Made by a program: the position numbers and the translations under genes. Shown in pieces: positions 39,056 to 50,574 of a stretch of DNA of 64,000 bases (the first letter of the stretch is position 1; each line of letters begins with the position of its first letter). The notes under the pieces were generated by a model, which made no database searches, had not been told where the DNA came from, and worked only from the letters and a program-made list of their open reading frames with translations. Source of the DNA: Gymnogyps californianus (lineage: Eukaryota > Chordata > Aves > Accipitriformes > Cathartidae). The stretch lies in contig NC_059473.1 of NCBI RefSeq assembly GCF_018139145.2, positions 68,740,707-68,804,706 of the forward strand, given 5' to 3'.

Positions 39056-42000
39056 AGACTGCCTGTGTGTAAGGACCTATCCTTCCAAGTGAATAGATCC
39101 AGCTACTCACAGGATTTTCTCCACATAGCTATGTTTCATCTCTAGCCAAAAATCACAATATTTTATGAACCTTCCCTATTACTTGTTAAGAACTTTCATA
39201 GCTAAATTTATCCTGTACTGAAATTACCCACTTGCATTTCTCCTAGTGCTGCATTCAATAGAAAAAAAGATCAAGGATTAGTCTTGCCTCCAAAATGCAA
39301 TCATCAGCGTAATTCCCAGTGTTCAGTGGGAATCTCTCGTATCAGTCTCAGGATAAAGCAAAGACACTCTGGGCTGTCCAGTCATGGCACTGAACATCCA
39401 TCCTTAGTCATCACTCAGAGATATCCCATCTTTTGGGACAGACTTTTATAGAAGGAAGTATTATGATTAATTGCTATACGACTATTTTGCCAATGGTATC
39501 TCCTTATGGAGATGACATTGTTTAGTTAGGAGTTATGTATTTGATTACAATTAACTACTTCTCCCATCACATACAGTAACATGACCTGTTATTTTGCACT
39601 TTATTAGTGAAAAATTTATTAGAATGAATCTGTGAAGAACAAGTTTTAAATTAGAATTTTATACAGCAAGTGGCATTTTCATTGAAAAAAAAATTGACAA
39701 GTAATTTTAAAATAAAATTTAGTTTTGGAGAGAATTAAAACAGTGATAATGCTATGCTGTTCCGACATCTTTAGAAGGTAAGAATTTTTTTTTATTTTAA
39801 CCATTTTTATGTAAAGCAACAGAAACTTGGGATTAGAATCTCAGATGATCATTGGCAATCATTGTATCTTTGTACAAAACAGTCTCTTTCCAGCACCTGA
39901 AAATTGACTTTAAAAAAATTAACTTTTGGGGAATTTTAAATGAAGCGAAATGTCCTGTTCCTACCCAGTTGTACTCAAAATACTCCTTGTCAAACCTGAC
40001 ATGCAGGGTCGAAGCCTCCTGTGCCTAGCTCTGCTGCGGGTTGTCAGCAATCTGTAATGCATCTCCTGGGCACCTCACCGAGTGTCCAGATACCCAAGAT
40101 CGCAACAGTGGCAGTAAAGACAGTAAGACCTCCCTCCTATCAATGGATTTTACCTTTCAGCTGCCCACCTCATTTTAAGCAACGTGCAAGAATTAAAAAA
40201 GATCTTACTTGGCAAACGTGTCTTGAGGTCCAATACCCTTAGCATAGCCAGACAGATTGTCCTTTCTCTGCGACCTTGTGTCTGATGAGGCCTTTTAGCT
40301 AAGAGAGAGCTGGCGTCTCTCTTGAGCGGTGTCCTCCCCATCCATAGGCTCAGGAAAGCTGTAACTGATTAGAGGTACTGTACAAAATAACAGCAGCCAT
40401 GATAGAAAACTATACATAAACGGAGACTTTTACAGTCCAATAAGCCAATAAGAGAACATCAGAGAAATATATTAAAAAGGGTAGCATGAAGGCAGGTAAG
40501 ATACATGTTGCTGTTTTAAATGATGTAATCACCAAAATCAATGACATAAGAGAACAAGGTTTAAAAACTACATTTTTTCCAAATAGCAAACAGAAGAGAA
40601 AGGCAGAGAGGGATACCGGCCTCTTCATTCTCCTGGGTACCCACAACTCTTATTTTTTTAGGAGCAGGGAAGAAGTTTCCAGACTGAAAAGACAGCCTTG
40701 TTCAACTCTGGACCTCAGTTTAAACTGCAGACCAAGCTAAACAGCAAAGAAAGAACGCATTAAATTTTTCTTCTCAGCTTCTGTGAAGGGGTGGAAAGGA
40801 GAGTCAGAAAAGAGAAACATGGTGGTGACGGGAGCTGAGCCAGCAGAGAACAACCTTTGCCTTTTGGAGACTTCATCAGCCTCGTGTCAGCTAACCCCAG
40901 AGCTGCTTGTTGTCCGACAGGGAAACCCGTAACCGCTGCGTATCATCCGCTCCAGTCTTGCCCACTCCAACTGGACATTTTTGTCTCTGGAAAACCTGTG
41001 GCCAGAGGACAGTGCAAAGTCACAGGGTCACCATCTCTGTGACACCCTTCTCTGGCTGGTGGCCCTGAGGCTGTGGAGTTGTCCTGGAGACAGTGGAAAA
41101 AACCATTAAGAAGAAATCTTAAAAAGCAGTGACAGAAGGAAAGAGAAGATTCAGAATTATTAAGGTGTTTCCTCCCTGTAACGTCTCTACAGTTAACTAA
41201 TATCAAAACAGGCTGAGAGAAAGCCTGTACTTTATCTTCTTAGCGGTGTTTTTCAGTATTTTTGGACAGGTGAGCCTTGACTGAGAACTCACAAAAATTT
41301 GACTGCCTTCTGCCAACTGCCGTGTGTATGGATACCTATGACCCTCTTATAAGTCACAACTCTGAGCTAAAATACCAGTCTAATGGAAAAAGAAGAGACG
41401 CCAAACAGTTAAGGACTTCCACCACAGTCTTCCAGCCCCATTACACAGGTAGAGAGAAAGGAAGGATCCACCAAAAGCAAACTTCAAGAGTTGCTGTTGA
41501 AGTGCCCATATCCATTGAGTGGACATTGCTGCAGTGCATGGTACCAGCACAAAGTCCAGCAATGGCTGTTGTGGAAACAAAAAGCCTGCTCTACTAGAGG
41601 AGACAGAGAGCCAGATGTTGTCCCAACAACAGACACCAGTTTCTTAGGTTGGTTTAAAGGGAGGATTGCACTCTCCTTGAGATGTTCAGCAAGCTGATAC
41701 ATCTGCTTGACTCCTCTCATCAGTGTGATAAGGAGAAACTACTGAGTCTGAGTTTTTGTGAGTTGATCTCATAGCTTGAGTAGAAGCGGAAAGTTCAGCC
41801 AAGACCTGTATGTTCCTTCTAAAAAAGCTCTTTGCATGCTTTTATTTGGGTCTTTTTGTTTTAAAGAGAAGATCAAGAAGCAGCAGGACTGGCTCTGGTT
41901 GTCACAGCAGCAACAAAAAACATGGGTTAGAGTTTTTGTCTCCAGGTCTTGTTTCCATGTGGGTTCTCTGATGTTTAATGAGAGTTGAATTCATATTACA

Positions 42001-43474
42001 ACCTTTTCCCTGGAAGAAATTAACTAGGTCTTTTTCTTCAACACCTCTGCCTATTTCAACAAAATTTGTAGCTCCCTGTTATCTGTAAGACCTCATCAAA
42101 CCTTGACCTTCTGTCAAACTTGTTCAAACTGGCCACTGATTAAAAAAAGTATGAGAGCGAGCGAGCAGGTAGGGCACACAACTAATGCAGAGAAAATCTA
42201 TTTCCGCTACTTTTCTGCTTCCTCTTCCCATAGATACGTGGGAGGCTTGGCAGCCAGGCACACCACCACCACGTAAAGGGACTCTGTGAAAAGAGGGGGC
42301 TCTTTCCCGTTGTTGGCTCAACAAATCACTCCCTACAGCAAGAGACAGCCTCTGCCCTTATGACCTCGCAGCCGTTTTCAACTCCTCCCTCCATGCAATT
42401 TGCTGCAGCGCAACAAAGCGCTCCAAAAATAACGTTTATTTTTCAAAACTGGAAAATGGCACGAACCACCCCAAAGGAGAGAATGACAACGGCATGAGTT
42501 CAGCGCGGGCTCGTGAACTGACCCTCCCTGCCAGGGACAGGAAACTGGAACCTCACAGAAAGAGACTGAATGGAACCAGATCGAATGAAAGCGCCAGAAA
42601 CCGTGGCCATCGATGGCCAGATCCTGCCGAAAGGATAACTCACCCGCCTGTCAGTCCTTTGCTAGAGCGAGCGCAAAGACTGTGTCACAGCTCTACAGCT
42701 ATAAACGCCTCCGCTTTGCAAGTCTGCACATACAATAGGCTGGAGCATGCACATTAAGTGAGGAGAAATTTAAAGATCAGAAATATTTCCAAATGATAGC
42801 TTTAAAGTTGGGGATCAGCTGAGCTTGCACATCTGATTTCAATTCTAAACTATTTTTGATTAGCGGATGTTGATGCAGTACCCCAAATACACTTACAGTT
42901 TCTGTTCAAAATGATATTCTTCAGTAATGATAGAGCTGTTATGTATGAACTGCTAAACAGAGGCCACACCACTGCTGCTGAATGGACTAAAAATTGGACC
43001 AGGCAGAGGAGAAATAAACTAAATCATTCTCTTTGAATAGACAGAGCCAGATTTGCCACTACCTTACATCTTGTATAACCATTTAGATCATGTCTATGTA
43101 GGGTAACTTTTATGAAAATGAAGTTATAAATGCATAATAAATCCATCTAGAAAAATTCCTTGCCTATGAAGAACAGAAAGTAATTTTAATTTGTAAAGTA
43201 ATAAAAGCTGAATGCCAAATTGTAATGCTAAAATTGAAGTCAGAAGTTATATGAAGACAGGTTTTTAGAAGCAGTAATTTTTTGATGTAATATTTGAAAG
43301 TGATCAATTCAAATTCTGCTTTTGAAAAATTTTCTGAGCTTTGATCTTGCTCCAAGTTTAGCCTAGAACAACTATTAAATGGCTGACATTAAAAGTCTCA
43401 AAACAAAGTGATTTATAATGGAAACACAGAAAATCAATCACTATTTCAGAACTTCCTAACACACCACAGATTAG

Positions 43475-43762
43475 ATCCAGAAGGTCAGACAAAGTTGTCA
43501 TTGCGTATGTGAGCTTTTCCTGCTGCAGCTGAGGACCACAACACACAGAAGAGCAAAGTCAGTTAATGAACTCGACCAGATATACACAATGACTCGTGCC
43601 TTCCTAGGTATCATTGATTTTTTGGAGAGGCACTTAAAGATTATAATCTACAAAGACTGTAACATGACCACAGCCAGTGACTTGCAGCAAGTTGAGAAGC
43701 AAGGCTTCCGCTGGCTGGAGCAAGTAGATACATTCACCAACGCCCTGCTGAAGAATATTTGA
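43475..43762 (+). CDS. Unrecognised open frame, possible terminal exon or coding relic
   Basis: An uninterrupted plus-strand frame of 96 codons including the stop runs to TGA at 43760-43762. It contains a good 3' splice site (TTTTCCTGCTGCAG, AG at 43527-43528), after which 77 residues read like globular, helix-forming protein: NELDQIYTMTRAFLGIIDFL, later DLQQVEKQGFRWLEQVDTF and ending LLKNI. Composition is balanced, with Trp, Cys and amphipathic spacing, unlike the low-complexity chance frames nearby. I do not recognise the family. It could be the last exon of an unannotated plus-strand gene converging on TRMT11, a decayed retrocopy, or chance. I saw no clear upstream partner exon. Confidence 0.3.
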   Translation: MQKVRQSCHCVCELFLLQLRTTTHRRAKSVNELDQIYTMTRAFLGIIDFLERHLKIIIYKDCNMTTASDLQQVEKQGFRWLEQVDTFTNALLKNI

Positions 43763-44289
43763 CCACCAAAATGAGAAGAGCCATTAACATCCTGAATTAA
43801 TGGGCTTAGTGGTTTTCAAATGAGGTATTTTCATGATGGACATGGTGTGGATTCAGCAAGGTTTGTCCTTTAACAAATACAGCTTCAATTTCAAAGATTT
43901 GATTAGGCTTAATACCATTAGGGAACCATTACTGATTTTATGCTGTTGCTGTTACTGCTTTAACTATCAGTTTCTGAACCAAAAATTGCAGACAGTTGGC
44001 TTGACCAAGAGTCAAGGTTTAGGAATGCAAAAGCAAATCCAAGGTACAGATGAGCTTCAGATGTGGACAGGCTTCACAGGGTTTAATAGGGGCTCCAGAG
44101 TTTGTCAGGTCACAGAGGCTTTTTTGGGGGGGGGGTGTAGGGGGCGTGGGGGGTGGGTGCGCACACACATTTGTTTCTTTGTGGTTTTTGTTTGTTTTAA
44201 ACACTTCTGGCCTCAGCCAGAGCAACTGGAATTCATACCAGCAGTTATTGCATGCAACAATTAAAAAAAAACTCACAACAATCTTTTGT
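43763..44289. other. Convergent intergenic spacer past the TRMT11 3' end
   Basis: The spacer between the stop of the unrecognised plus-strand frame and the distal TRMT11 AATAAA. Its one notable feature is the G-run. The nearest plus-strand AATAAA is at 44530-44535, inside the TRMT11 3' UTR region. Confidence 0.5.
44126..44157 (+). other. G-quadruplex-forming G-run just past the TRMT11 3' end
   Basis: Plus-strand G runs of 10, 5, 6 and 3 are separated by loops of 4, 3 and 1 bases, satisfying the usual four-tract G-quadruplex pattern. The G-rich strand is the template strand for TRMT11 transcription, about 130 bp beyond the distal AATAAA. Confidence 0.8.
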
Positions 44290-44295
44290 TTTATT
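44290..44295 (-). terminator. Candidate distal polyadenylation signal of TRMT11
   Basis: A minus-strand AATAAA is followed within about 25 nt by a GU/U-rich stretch (TTGTTGTGAG then a T run), the expected downstream element for cleavage. I consider it the better of the two candidates. Confidence 0.5.
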
Positions 44296-44618
44296 GTATA
44301 CCATTTACAAAAAAACAAAACAAATGAAAATAATCTTCTTAATAAGCAATCCTTGATCACCACCACGTGTTTCTAAAACAGCCAGATGTTCACAGTTTAA
44401 GAAGCCAAAAAATACTACTACTTTTTTGTAAATGTTAATGGTGAAAGAACAATAATAATGGTTTTAGTCAATCATCATTAGTACTTGAAAGTACAAATAT
44501 AAATTAAATAAGACTCAAAAAACTTGTACAATAAAATCTGCTATAAACAAAGCTAATTAAAAAGAACTGCTCTCAACCTGTGTTGTGGGTTTCATTTGTT
44601 TTAAAATTAAAAGCAGTA

Positions 44619-44624
44619 TTTATT
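44619..44624 (-). terminator. Candidate proximal polyadenylation signal of TRMT11
   Basis: A minus-strand AATAAA lies about 100 nt past the stop codon. The sequence just downstream is A-rich rather than GU-rich, so it may be weak. Confidence 0.4.
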
Positions 44625-44725
44625 TTTCTGAAGCATCCAAATGAATGTTCATATCCAGATGTCCTTACAAAGAAACACGATCTTCCTTCTTTCCTCGTTT
44701 TTTAATCTGTTTATATTATAATATT

Positions 44726-44857
44726 TTACTTCTGATTGTCTTTTTCTTCCTTGGCAATCCTCTTTGTCACACCACTGAAATACTTCTCACGGAAAGAATT
44801 GTGTCCCCTGTATGGCATATATTGACCATCCAACAAGTAAGAATTCTGATCTTGATC
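44726..44857 (-). CDS. TRMT11: TRMT11 terminal coding exon G with stop codon
   Basis: This exon starts after CCATGCAG and encodes 43 residues beginning DQDQNSYLLDG, then GHNSFREKYFSGVTKRIAKE, ending at TAA (44726-44728). The GHNSFREKYFSGVTKR signature matches the conserved TRMT11 C-terminus. It lies 8.1 kb from exon F, unusually distant compared with the other introns, and is shorter than the 60-residue cut-off of a simple ORF search. Confidence 0.96.
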   Translation of the reverse strand, partial: DQDQNSYLLDGQYMPYRGHNSFREKYFSGVTKRIAKEEKDNQK

Positions 44858-47800
44858 CTGCATGGTATCAAAATGCAAGCGTTAGATTTTATGGTAGTAT
44901 GGTTCAGCAGGTATTGCCATTGGTTTTCCTCCAGACTTTTTCAAACAATTACAAGCAAGAGTAAAGTTGTTGCGTTTTCTTGTTTTGTTTTGTTTTTTTT
45001 TTTTACAATTCAATGGCAAACATTTAAGTCACTGGATTGATTAAAGAATTTCAAAAACAGAATGCTAAGGTTTCCATTAGGATTAGCAAGAATATATACA
45101 ACCTACTGCGAAGTCTTAACATTTAACAGAAATGAAAATCCATATGCAATGGATCTCATTTGACATTGATCAAATACAAGCTGTAAGCAGACAAGGGTTT
45201 TTGTTGGTGTTTTGGGTTTTTTTATGTACTCATTCAAATTTTCATTATTCTACTCTGTACAGCAAGATGATGCACGTTGTCAGTACCAGATACCTGAAGT
45301 TTTAACAGCGCTGCATCACTGGAAATATCTCAGCTAACATCACCAGAATCCAACCCTTGCATGAATGAATGAGAGCACAAGTACTACGCCACACAGACTT
45401 TTATAAAGGAAAATATAAAGGTTAGTTTCCAGAAAAAATATCATCTGGAGAATTCAATCACTCAGAAGTTTGTGGAAGGCAGATACAAACAGAAGAGGAA
45501 CGCAAATGACTAAAATTAGTTCCTACAGTTACTGAAGCACAGAGGATTTTTTCTTGTGCAGTATTCACGTACTTTTGAAAGTTAAAGTTGATGCAGTAAA
45601 TCCCTACACATAATACCTGTTTGACATCAGCCAAGAACAGTTTACAAAATCGGCCCATTACATATACAAAGGTTTAGTTCATTGTGTACTGTGGCTTTAT
45701 ACAATTACGATACTTGTCAACTAATGTTATCAATACTGTAAGATAAACAATACATCAAACTTTAATCTGAGTGCTAAAGAAAACCGATGGCAACTTTTAA
45801 GAACAGTTTGACACTTATGGTTGTTGTCAGTTTATTATGCTCAATAGCAAGATGGAACTGAGATAAGCAGCCTCACATAAAACAACTGAACTGTGCAAAG
45901 AGAAAATAAAAACAAGCATACGACAGAACTAAACCTCTATTCCACTAAATGTTTCTTCTCAATGCATCCTCATTGTTATAATTATTTCAAGCAATGCAGC
46001 GACATACAGATTGGTTCATTACTTAAGTTTACAGTTCAGAGTTATTTGTTCATATTTGAAAAAAAGGTTATTGTGGAATGCTTTAGCATAAGTAGCAGGA
46101 ACATGGAAGTAGATTTAAGTCAATATTTTCATTCTACAAAAGTATTACAATGCAAGGATGAACTGAATCCTAGTGGACAATCTCCCCCTTCAGCTATTTT
46201 GTAGCCTTTCCAGGCTTTCACCTAGCAAGATCAACACCTCATCTTGCTTTGGATATCCTAATACGAATTCTAAAGGAGTGAAACAAAAGGTTTTTCAACA
46301 CAGCAAGATGTTTGTGTGCATGTACAAGTGCCCTCTTCTGGACACAATGAGATATTCCTATGAAGCTGTTCTCATCTGCTATCCTAGCAGATACCAGTAG
46401 CATGCCACTGGCTTAAATTAACTTGCTAAATGTTAAGTGCCATGTGGATATCTAACATGCAAAGCATGTACACCAGTAGCAGCAAATTAGTTCTATTTAA
46501 ATACTGTATTGTTGGAAAATAGCAGGAGAAAATTACTTTAGTAAACCCACTGCAGACACAGTACTATCTGTTGGTCACCTGTGAGAGACTGCCATCTCCA
46601 AGACCATTCTCAGGCTGATAATCAATAGGCTTTTAACATGTCCATGGGGAAGAAAAAAAAAAAAAATTACTACAGGCAGACAGGAAACAAGGAGGATTTA
46701 AGACACACTCCTCTCACAGCCAGCCTGTACCCACTTCTCCAGGTCTCTTACACAGGACCACTCTGAGGAAAAGAGCACTTACTCTTCCCCTGAATCTGCA
46801 GGTCAGAAATCCTTCTTTGACCTAAACATATAATACATTTTTATACCTTTGGAATGTGTTTTAATGATAATTCTACATAATTTGCTTGTTTTGAGAAATG
46901 GATGGGATATTTGACCCTGAAGCATAATGATATATGGGTCAACAGTATTTTAACATAAAAATTAATCGCCACAACCTCTAAGAGGTCACACGTCTGTACA
47001 TCACTCATCTTGATTCCTTAAGTAACAAAATGCTGATTCAGGGTGAAGGGAGGAAGGAAGAAAGGAACTACCCCCCTCTACCCCCAAGCTGGTTAGGGCA
47101 GAGAGAGGATATGATATATAAGAGAACAAACAAACTTCAAGTTAAACACAGCTGTAAGAGGAGCATCTGCATTCATCAAATGGAAACAGGTTTGGTCCAT
47201 CACTCCACAGCAGAATCCATTTTGTAAATCCAGGCCTCATCAACAGCTATGCAAATCATTGCTCGCTAGATGAGAGGAGATCTGCAGTCAGGCACAGATT
47301 TCTTGGGAGAGCTTACAGAGGAAGTTCCTGTCCCACAGCACAATAATTCCAGCTTAAGAGCTTCCATTCCCTGCCTTGCTCCTGTACAGACATGACTGCC
47401 CCATAAAGACGGTAATTGCTTTAAAGAAAAATAACAGATTGGGAAATGCTTCTTAAAAAAGGGAAAAGAAAATAAGAAATCCTGAACTACCTGGAGATGC
47501 CACTCCCTGCTGACATTTACTAGTCAAAACAGTTTTATGGGCAACATGAGAACTGATCAAACTAAAAGGAATTCTTGGATTTCAGAGACTAATGATTTTC
47601 GAACAAATTCTAGCTTAGGGTATTTTATATTTACATGGGGAGCTGAATGGGTACAGTCTGAACACTAGGGATAGGCTGCATTTAACTCTACAGAGATAAG
47701 AACTTACCAAAAACCATCTTCATGAAACAATTTGTTGTGACTCTTTGCACTAGAATTTGCCTGGGCATTAGGCACCAGCTCGTTTCAGTAAGGAAGCCAG

Positions 47801-50536
47801 CCATCCTCAGTTAAGCTCTATCTTGAGTAGCATAAATCAGTACAATATGCACTCTAAATATCTGACAGGAATGTTTTGCAGTAAGAGATGATCTCTTATG
47901 GAGGGTGTCAGTGGCAGTGTCAACTCTCCCTCAAGTGCATTAACTGTCTAGTGCAGTTAATATGGATGTTTTTTCCTTTCTCTTGCCTTTTTTAAAAAGA
48001 AGTTTAAATTCAGGGAATGGAGTTGAACCACAGTGTTTTAAGGGAGATAGTCTCTTTCCTCCTCTTAACATGACATACTGGAAGAGGAATAAGGAGTACT
48101 GCTTGTGATACACAGCTGCGTAGCTTTTTTCACTTATTTCCTTTGAAACAAGTGTAAATAGATTTCAAGGCATGAAGTTTGTAATTAGTTATTCAACACA
48201 AAACAGTGAGACTTCCCAAGAAATCATTTCGAAGACTGATCAGGCATGATCAGCCTACTAGGCACTAAGTCAGCTCTTTCCCCAGTCTGCCAGCACTATC
48301 AAGAAGAGAAAGACTTCTTCCCTTATTTGTAAAAGTCAGGACTGAAGATGTTCATTAATCCCTGGTCATTCTTTATCATCATCCTTGGTTCTCACTTTGA
48401 ATAATTTAAGTTCTCAAAACAGCAGACTAATTGCAAACAACAGCTATCACATAAAACTTTTGCTCTGAAGTGTTTTTACGATGACTTCTGTGACAACTGA
48501 AAACCAACAAAGCTCTTGTCAAAGTGCATGCTGCCAAACTGCTTTTAGCTAATTTGAGTTTTCAACTCAACACTTAACTTGTTCTAAAGACAACACTAAA
48601 AAAGGTGTTACAAATCTTCAATAAATAATGAAAGAGGTGGAAGAAAGAGGAGGAAGCTTAAAGATAACAAGGAAGCTTTGTTTTTCTTTAAATCTTGGCA
48701 AATATTAAGTGATATTCTAAAGGTTTTTATGAATCTAACATGCCTCAGTTCAGCCCCAGGGTAATTACCCACATTCGGTTTTTGTTTAAAAAAAACCTTC
48801 CTAGCCTTATCACAGCTTCCTACCACTCTACATCTGGTGCTGGACAGGAGCTATAGAAACCACTTGTACTAATGTTATACAGCTATAAACAACACTGAGC
48901 AGTATCCAAATCAGGGACAACAGGGTCATATCCAGGAACAGACACTGCTAAATTCAACAGGGAAAATTCTACACCAGTAATGACTCCGGAGTGACCATGA
49001 CACATGGAAATGCTGGACTCATTCAGTGTGGTGGATTTGTATGCCCGATGCTCCAGAGTCCTTTCATGGGCAGTAATATGCTCAGAGTTTGTCCTTCAGT
49101 CAAGTTTTCTGTCTCATCTTGCTACATAATTTCTAGGTGTCTCTCTTAGCCCTTGCCAATTACAGATCTCTCCTCCAATATTTTTTCTAAGAAGTCCTGA
49201 TTAGAAACTTCAGAACTAGGTAGCATTTACCAGCCAAACAGATACCATATATTTCTGTAAGACAGCCAGCAGAGGAATGAAACAAGTAATTCAGCAATAG
49301 CTGAAACAATTCAGCATGGGTAAATCAACAAGCCTCAGAAAACAGAAAGCTAGACATACTGTTGCAAAGAAAGGGAATACCAAACAACCCTACAGTTAAA
49401 CACTGTTAGTAAGTCCACCCCTTCTGAAAACAGTTGGTTGATCACCAGATATAGATTCCCAAGAACCCTTGTGGTAATAATGCTCTAAGTTTTTATACTC
49501 CAATTTTCCTACTGATTAACCACTTACCAGTTATTTGACATTTAAATAAAAAATAATAATGACAATTCAGATATAGGTGGCACAGACTGAGACCTTTCAG
49601 CCTTACATAACTATATTTTTTAAGGCTTTTGAAAAATAAACTGGCCCAATGGAAGATACATTTGATTCACGCTGGAAGAATTGGTTTAAGCGTCCTCTGA
49701 CCTAAAGCAGAAGACACAGTCGACAGACATTACAACATGAATCTACTCAGCCAACAGCTTCTCATTCTTCCACTACCACTGTATTTCAGTTCTTACATAT
49801 GAATGCCTACAGTCTTTGGAGAGCTGAACTGGTGTTTCTACTGCTTAAAAAAAAAACTTCCCTTCACAGTTCAATGAGGGTAGACTCACAGACAGTCCTG
49901 CCTGCTATAATATCAATTAGAGAGTTTTATTTCAGGTTTAGAGAGATATTGGGGAGATCCATATCCATTTAGTACCAGAAGAAGGGACACTAATGTCCAC
50001 AGAAAAAAGTAATACATCAGGCTAGTAAGCTCTCACCTCGTATCACTTCTGTTTTGTTTCTCTCCCGTTCCACACTCTGGTTCTTCACTTCTCTAATTCT
50101 TCTGCCTTCTGAGTTTTAGAAGGCTAGAAGTTGCTATCTGGCTACAGCTAGCTGCCCTCTACAACAACTACCTTCATTCACTTTTATTATTATCACTATA
50201 ATTTAAGACTGGGGAGGAGGGGACTTACTAATGACCACCATGGCTGTCCAAAAAAAGCCTTAAATGTTAAAAAACAAACAACTCTTCTGCTCATATTGTG
50301 CACATGCTGGAAAAGTCTATTCACATCAACACTGTTCAGTAAGAAATCTTTTCCAGTTGGCATGATTTCATCGTATACTTAAATAGAACAGACTGGATGC
50401 CTGCAAGACAGTAAGTTATATACCACCTTTTGTGAGGTTTTTAATCCAACATTTATGATCTTCATGCTTATGATTAATTATGATAGATCAATATCAACTA
50501 GACATATTCCCTTTGTACATTCACTTTGGTCTCCTT

Positions 50537-50574
<38 letters not shown>

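Larger units (their letters stand above)
32635..43474. other. Intergenic, no gene recognised
   Basis: Mostly unique AT-rich sequence; the CpG-rich donor block, acceptor-like tract and SINE relic listed separately are the only structures I can support. Plus-strand frames such as 32731-33099 (122 codons) and 36873-37244 (123 codons) show no domain or splice context. Confidence 0.55.
44290..44725 (-). other. TRMT11: TRMT11 3' UTR (inferred)
   Basis: This AT-rich non-coding sequence lies between the TRMT11 stop and the distal polyadenylation signal. It is inferred from the two AATAAA signals and the absence of any competing gene. The true 3' end needs transcript data. Confidence 0.5.

Noticed and set aside
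1..44000. CENPW, the next gene expected past TRMT11 from human synteny
   Set aside because: I searched both strands for its histone-fold core and found no match. It is probably beyond the left edge.
43833..44376. ORFs of 108-143 codons around the G-run
   Set aside because: Openness comes from Gly/Pro/Trp translations of the G/C homopolymer runs and flanking AT sequence.
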